From assembly GCA_965262235.1 (NCBI GenBank), contig OZ253504.1, forward strand, positions 1,736,001-1,800,000: a stretch of DNA of 64,000 nucleotides. The letters run 5' to 3'. The position numbers and the translations under genes are program-made. Shown piece by piece: positions 61,338-64,000 of this stretch (positions are counted from its first letter, which is position 1; each line of letters opens with the position of its first letter). Under the pieces are notes generated by a model. That model did not search any database and was not told the DNA's origin. It saw only the letters and a program-made list of their open reading frames with translations. The stretch is from CATQGW01 sp965262235. GTDB taxonomy: Bacteria; Chloroflexota; Dehalococcoidia; Bin125.

Positions 61338-64000
61338 TCAGCCGTTGTAGGAATACGGCAGCTCGAACTCTACGCCGAGCTGAGCGCTGTTCTCGCGCAC
61401 GGCGCGCAGCGTGCCCTCCGTGAAGCCGGCCGGATTGCGCGCGTCGACCGAGATCGTGATGGTGATCTCCACATCTTCTCCGCTCAGGTTGCGGATGAGT
61501 TCTTCTTGTAGTTGGCTCACCTGGTCGAGCGATATCGCCCCGTGCAGCGTCTTGCGCGCGACGACGCGCGTAGGTGCGCTGGCTCCCGGCGTCCCCGCTG
61601 ACGCGCCCGGTTGCCCACCTGGCGGCGTCTCGGCGGGCGGCGCGGTGGCGCCGTCGGCAGCGGTCGACGCCGTCGCTTCGGCGATACGCTGCTCGGCCAT
61701 CGCGGCATGCACGATCAAGCCGCGCCGTTCTTCCGCCAACTGGGACCAGCCCCCGCGCAGCGGCTGGCGGTAGTTGAGTTCCGTATAGGTCTCGGTTGCG
61801 CTGTCGTAGTCGGCTGCGTGTCCGAACGCGCCGTTGGCGACGCCGGCTTCGACGGCCGCAATCAGCACCTGAATGCTCTTCAACCGATGCAGGTAGACAT
61901 TGCCGGCGATCAAATCCCAGAGCGTGTCGATGGCGATGTGCTTGCTGTAGACGGGGCTGTTCCAGATGCGCTGTTCGAGCATGGAGACCAGTGCCCGCGG
62001 GTCGATCGCCTCCACGACAGCCTCTTCGGCGATGAGTTTGCGGAAGGCGGCCGTGGCGATGTCGCCCGAATCTGTAGGGTCGCAGTCGAACTGGCTGAGC
62101 GTGTAGTCGGCCTGCTGGGGGTCGGCCTGCGCAGGCGCGAGCGCCCAGCGATAGGCGCGCACGAGCGCGCCGTCGGCGTTCTGCTCGGCGTTGCGCAGGC
62201 TGCCTTGCGCCTGCACGCCGCGGTCGCCGGTGAGGGTTTCCAGCCGCCGCTCGCCCTTAAGGATCGAGCGCCAGGCGAGCGAGCGCCGCGTCTCGCGGCG
62301 CAGCGCCCGGATTTCATCCTCTTTGGCGGCGAGAAAGACGACGAGGTTCTTGCGCACGCGCGGGGCGTCGCCGCGCGACTGGAGGATGTGCAGGGCCGAC
62401 TCCGTTGCATGGTCGGTCCCCGCTGAGCGGCTGGGCAGCGTCTGCGACGGTGGGAGGATCACCAGCCGCACGTGCTCGCCTTCGGACACGGCGTTGCGAT
62501 CGTTCGGGTCAGGACAGGCGATCGCGTCGGCGCGACGCCCGACCGCCTTACGCAGGCGATTGATGATGTCCTCGTCGATCTCTCGCTCGCTGAGATCGCT
62601 GGCGCGGTCGTCGGCCACCTTGTTCAGGTTTTCCTCGGCGTGGAAGTAGTAGCGTCCGTCGCTTTCGTAGAGGTAATACAGGTCGCGGGCGAGCCGTCCG
62701 AGCGCGTCGTTGTAGACCGAGACTCCGTGTCCCGGCCGTGCGACGCCGAGCCGAATGTGTTGCTCGTTGACGCCTTTGACGGCGCCGCTGGCGGCGCTGC
62801 CGAGGAAGACTGTACGAGTGATCCGCCGGGCGGCGCCGCCGACGTCGTTGAAACGCCGGTGCTCTTTGTCGAGTACGTCGGCGCGCGAGCCGTTGCTGTC
62901 GGCCTCCGACATCACTGGGCTCCAATTGCCGTCCAGCAGCGCCGCGAACTCGTTCGCCAGCGCCGGATCGCTGAGCGGGATGTCGCCCGGCATGATCAAC
63001 GGCGCGGCGTTCACGTCGATCCATAATCGGCTGATGCAGTTGGCCATCATCCGCAGCACGCCGCGGGTGCGCTGGAACCGGTGAATCGAGGACCAGTCTT
63101 CATAGAGCCGGTCGAAGATCTCGGGGTGAATCGGGTAGCACTGCTTCATTCGCTCGAGGTAGGTGCGTTCGCCCGTCTCCCGCGGGTAGTCACTGCGCTG
63201 TCGGCTGTACATGGTGGCGAACTGCTCGCAAGTGCGGTCGCGTTCCGCCTCGTCAATGGCGCTGCCGAACAACCGACGGCGCACCACCTCGAACGCTTCG
63301 TGGACCTCCAGGGGCTGCCAGACGGCCTCGATTCGTCCGAACAGCGCGTCCAGCTGGCCGAGCGCGACCTGTCCCCGCTCGCCGCCGGCTTCCTGTTGGC
63401 TTTCAGGCAGCGTGACGACCAACACCGCGCGCTCGCTGCCTCGCACCGCCTCGGTGAGTGAATGAATGAAGGACAGCACGTTGTCCTCTGCGTCGCCCGC
63501 GTTGCGCATATAGGCGACCAGCTCGTCAATGAGAATCACGCAGGGGCCCACGTGTTCGAGCAATCGGCCGAGCTGCAGGCCGCCCGGCGCGATTCCTCGC
63601 CGCGACGCATCGCCGACGATGTCGTAGGCCTGCTGGCCGCCCAGCTGGTGGGCCATCTGTCCCCACAGCGTGTTCAGCGGGTCGCCCTGGACCGTCTGGT
63701 CCGGATCGGTCGGCGAGAGATACGTGCCGTGGAGCACGGCGACCTTCGCGCCGATGTCGTCGACCGGCGTCAGGCGGGCCTGGTCAATGATCCGCCCCAA
63801 CTGGTCGCTGGTGGTGTGATAGGCGTCGTCAGCGGGCAGATCGCGCAGCGCCCGCGAACTATTGACCAAGTGGTAGAGGGCGATCAGCGAGTGGGTCTTG
63901 CCGCCTCCGAAGCCCGTCTTGGTCTGGATCACCGGGTCCCCGCCGCGTCCGCAGATGCGCCGCAGCGCGTTGACCAGCAGCGTTTCGAGCCCCGGAGTGA
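61338..64000 (-). CDS. DUF499 family P-loop ATPase, 5' end missing
   Basis: The reading frame is open to the window edge (TPGLETLLVNALRRICG precedes the first in-frame GTG), so the gene is cut. About 885 residues are visible. Walker A is in TKTGFGGGKTHSLIALYH; LEHVGPCVILIDELVAYMR contains Walker B, and an arginine-finger-like region is around WKPLEVHEAFEVVRRRLFG. The C-terminal ~350 residues include a long linker rich in Ala, Gly and Pro. DUF499 ATPases are proposed to act with DUF1156 methylases; they may move along or mark DNA. It is the first gene of the leftward unit within the window. Confidence 0.82.
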   Translation of the reverse strand, partial: TPGLETLLVNALRRICGRGGDPVIQTKTGFGGGKTHSLIALYHLVNSSRALRDLPADDAYHTTSDQLGRIIDQARLTPVDDIGAKVAVLHGTYLSPTDPDQTVQGDPLNTLWGQMAHQLGGQQAYDIVGDASRRGIAPGGLQLGRLLEHVGPCVILIDELVAYMRNAGDAEDNVLSFIHSLTEAVRGSERAVLVVTLPESQQEAGGERGQVALGQLDALFGRIEAVWQPLEVHEAFEVVRRRLFGSAIDEAERDRTCEQFATMYSRQRSDYPRETGERTYLERMKQCYPIHPEIFDRLYEDWSSIHRFQRTRGVLRMMANCISRLWIDVNAAPLIMPGDIPLSDPALANEFAALLDGNWSPVMSEADSNGSRADVLDKEHRRFNDVGGAARRITRTVFLGSAASGAVKGVNEQHIRLGVARPGHGVSVYNDALGRLARDLYYLYESDGRYYFHAEENLNKVADDRASDLSEREIDEDIINRLRKAVGRRADAIACPDPNDRNAVSEGEHVRLVILPPSQTLPSRSAGTDHATESALHILQSRGDAPRVRKNLVVFLAAKEDEIRALRRETRRSLAWRSILKGERRLETLTGDRGVQAQGSLRNAEQNADGALVRAYRWALAPAQADPQQADYTLSQFDCDPTDSGDIATAAFRKLIAEEAVVEAIDPRALVSMLEQRIWNSPVYSKHIAIDTLWDLIAGNVYLHRLKSIQVLIAAVEAGVANGAFGHAADYDSATETYTELNYRQPLRGGWSQLAEERRGLIVHAAMAEQRIAEATASTAADGATAPPAETPPGGQPGASAGTPGASAPTRVVARKTLHGAISLDQVSQLQEELIRNLSGEDVEITITISVDARNPAGFTEGTLRAVRENSAQLGVEFELPYSYNG

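Noticed and set aside
1..64000. tRNA, rRNA, insertion sequence or integrase genes
   Set aside because: I looked in all gaps and found no cloverleaf candidate, rRNA stretch or transposase/integrase motif; weak candidates could be missed without a covariance search.

Overview
This 64 kb window is a gene-dense, high-GC bacterial chromosome segment. It carries no rRNA, tRNA, transposase, integrase or phage structural gene that I can recognise. The gene mix is electron-transfer flavoprotein with a membrane Fe-S quinone reductase, five crotonase-fold enzymes, two class III CoA-transferases, a luciferase-like flavin monooxygenase, ferritin-like oxygenases, and many short palindromic repeats. It suggests an aerobic heterotroph that degrades acyl-CoA compounds, perhaps a Chloroflexota lineage such as Dehalococcoidia/SAR202. 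That placement is inference from gene content only; there is no marker gene here.

Layout. 3-6549: the end of a penicillin-acylase-type amidohydrolase, two crotonases, two tandem sister mini-proteins, a crotonase fragment, a HEPN/PaREP1-like protein and an acyl-CoA ligase. 6673-9012: a DUF3800 protein and a LysM protein. 9073-13376: membrane Etf:quinone reductase plus etfB and etfA. 13377-14758: repeats and a DinB-like protein. 14759-21005: coaE, a CbbQ-type MoxR ATPase, a phosphoesterase, a very large CbbO/NorD-like vWA protein and two small membrane proteins. 21234-32309: two giant divergent FtsX-type permeases and three tandem MFS paralogues. 32413-34089: ilvD. 34103-35976: AAA ATPase plus PIN nuclease. 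36026-41730: amidase with an AtzG/GatC-like helper, two crotonases and a CoA-transferase, with a 1 kb repeat array in between. 41795-46093: a four-gene unit with a GHKL ATPase and a duplicated unknown family. 46193-52646: flavin monooxygenase, M28-like protein, CoA-transferase, double NTF2-like protein, SDR and metallo-beta-lactamase-fold enzyme. 53222-55405: two ferritin-like paralogues, one of which has lost metal ligands. 55650-56884: compact restriction-modification pair. 57283-58173: crotonase. 58170-64000: GIY-YIG protein, DUF1156 methylase and DUF499 ATPase, cut by the window edge.

How the genes fit together. The metabolic genes make a plausible acyl-CoA route: amidases release acids, the ligase and CoA-transferases activate them, crotonases process the acyl-CoAs, and Etf plus the membrane reductase pass electrons to the quinone pool. 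Between these housekeeping genes sit at least four modules that look like genome-defence loci, often with lower GC than their neighbours. The least explained is 41795-46093 (GHKL ATPase, unknown 269-aa protein, two tandem copies of an unknown alpha-helical family). Intergenic ends are decorated by three families of palindromic repeats, one of which has expanded into a 179-bp-period tandem array.
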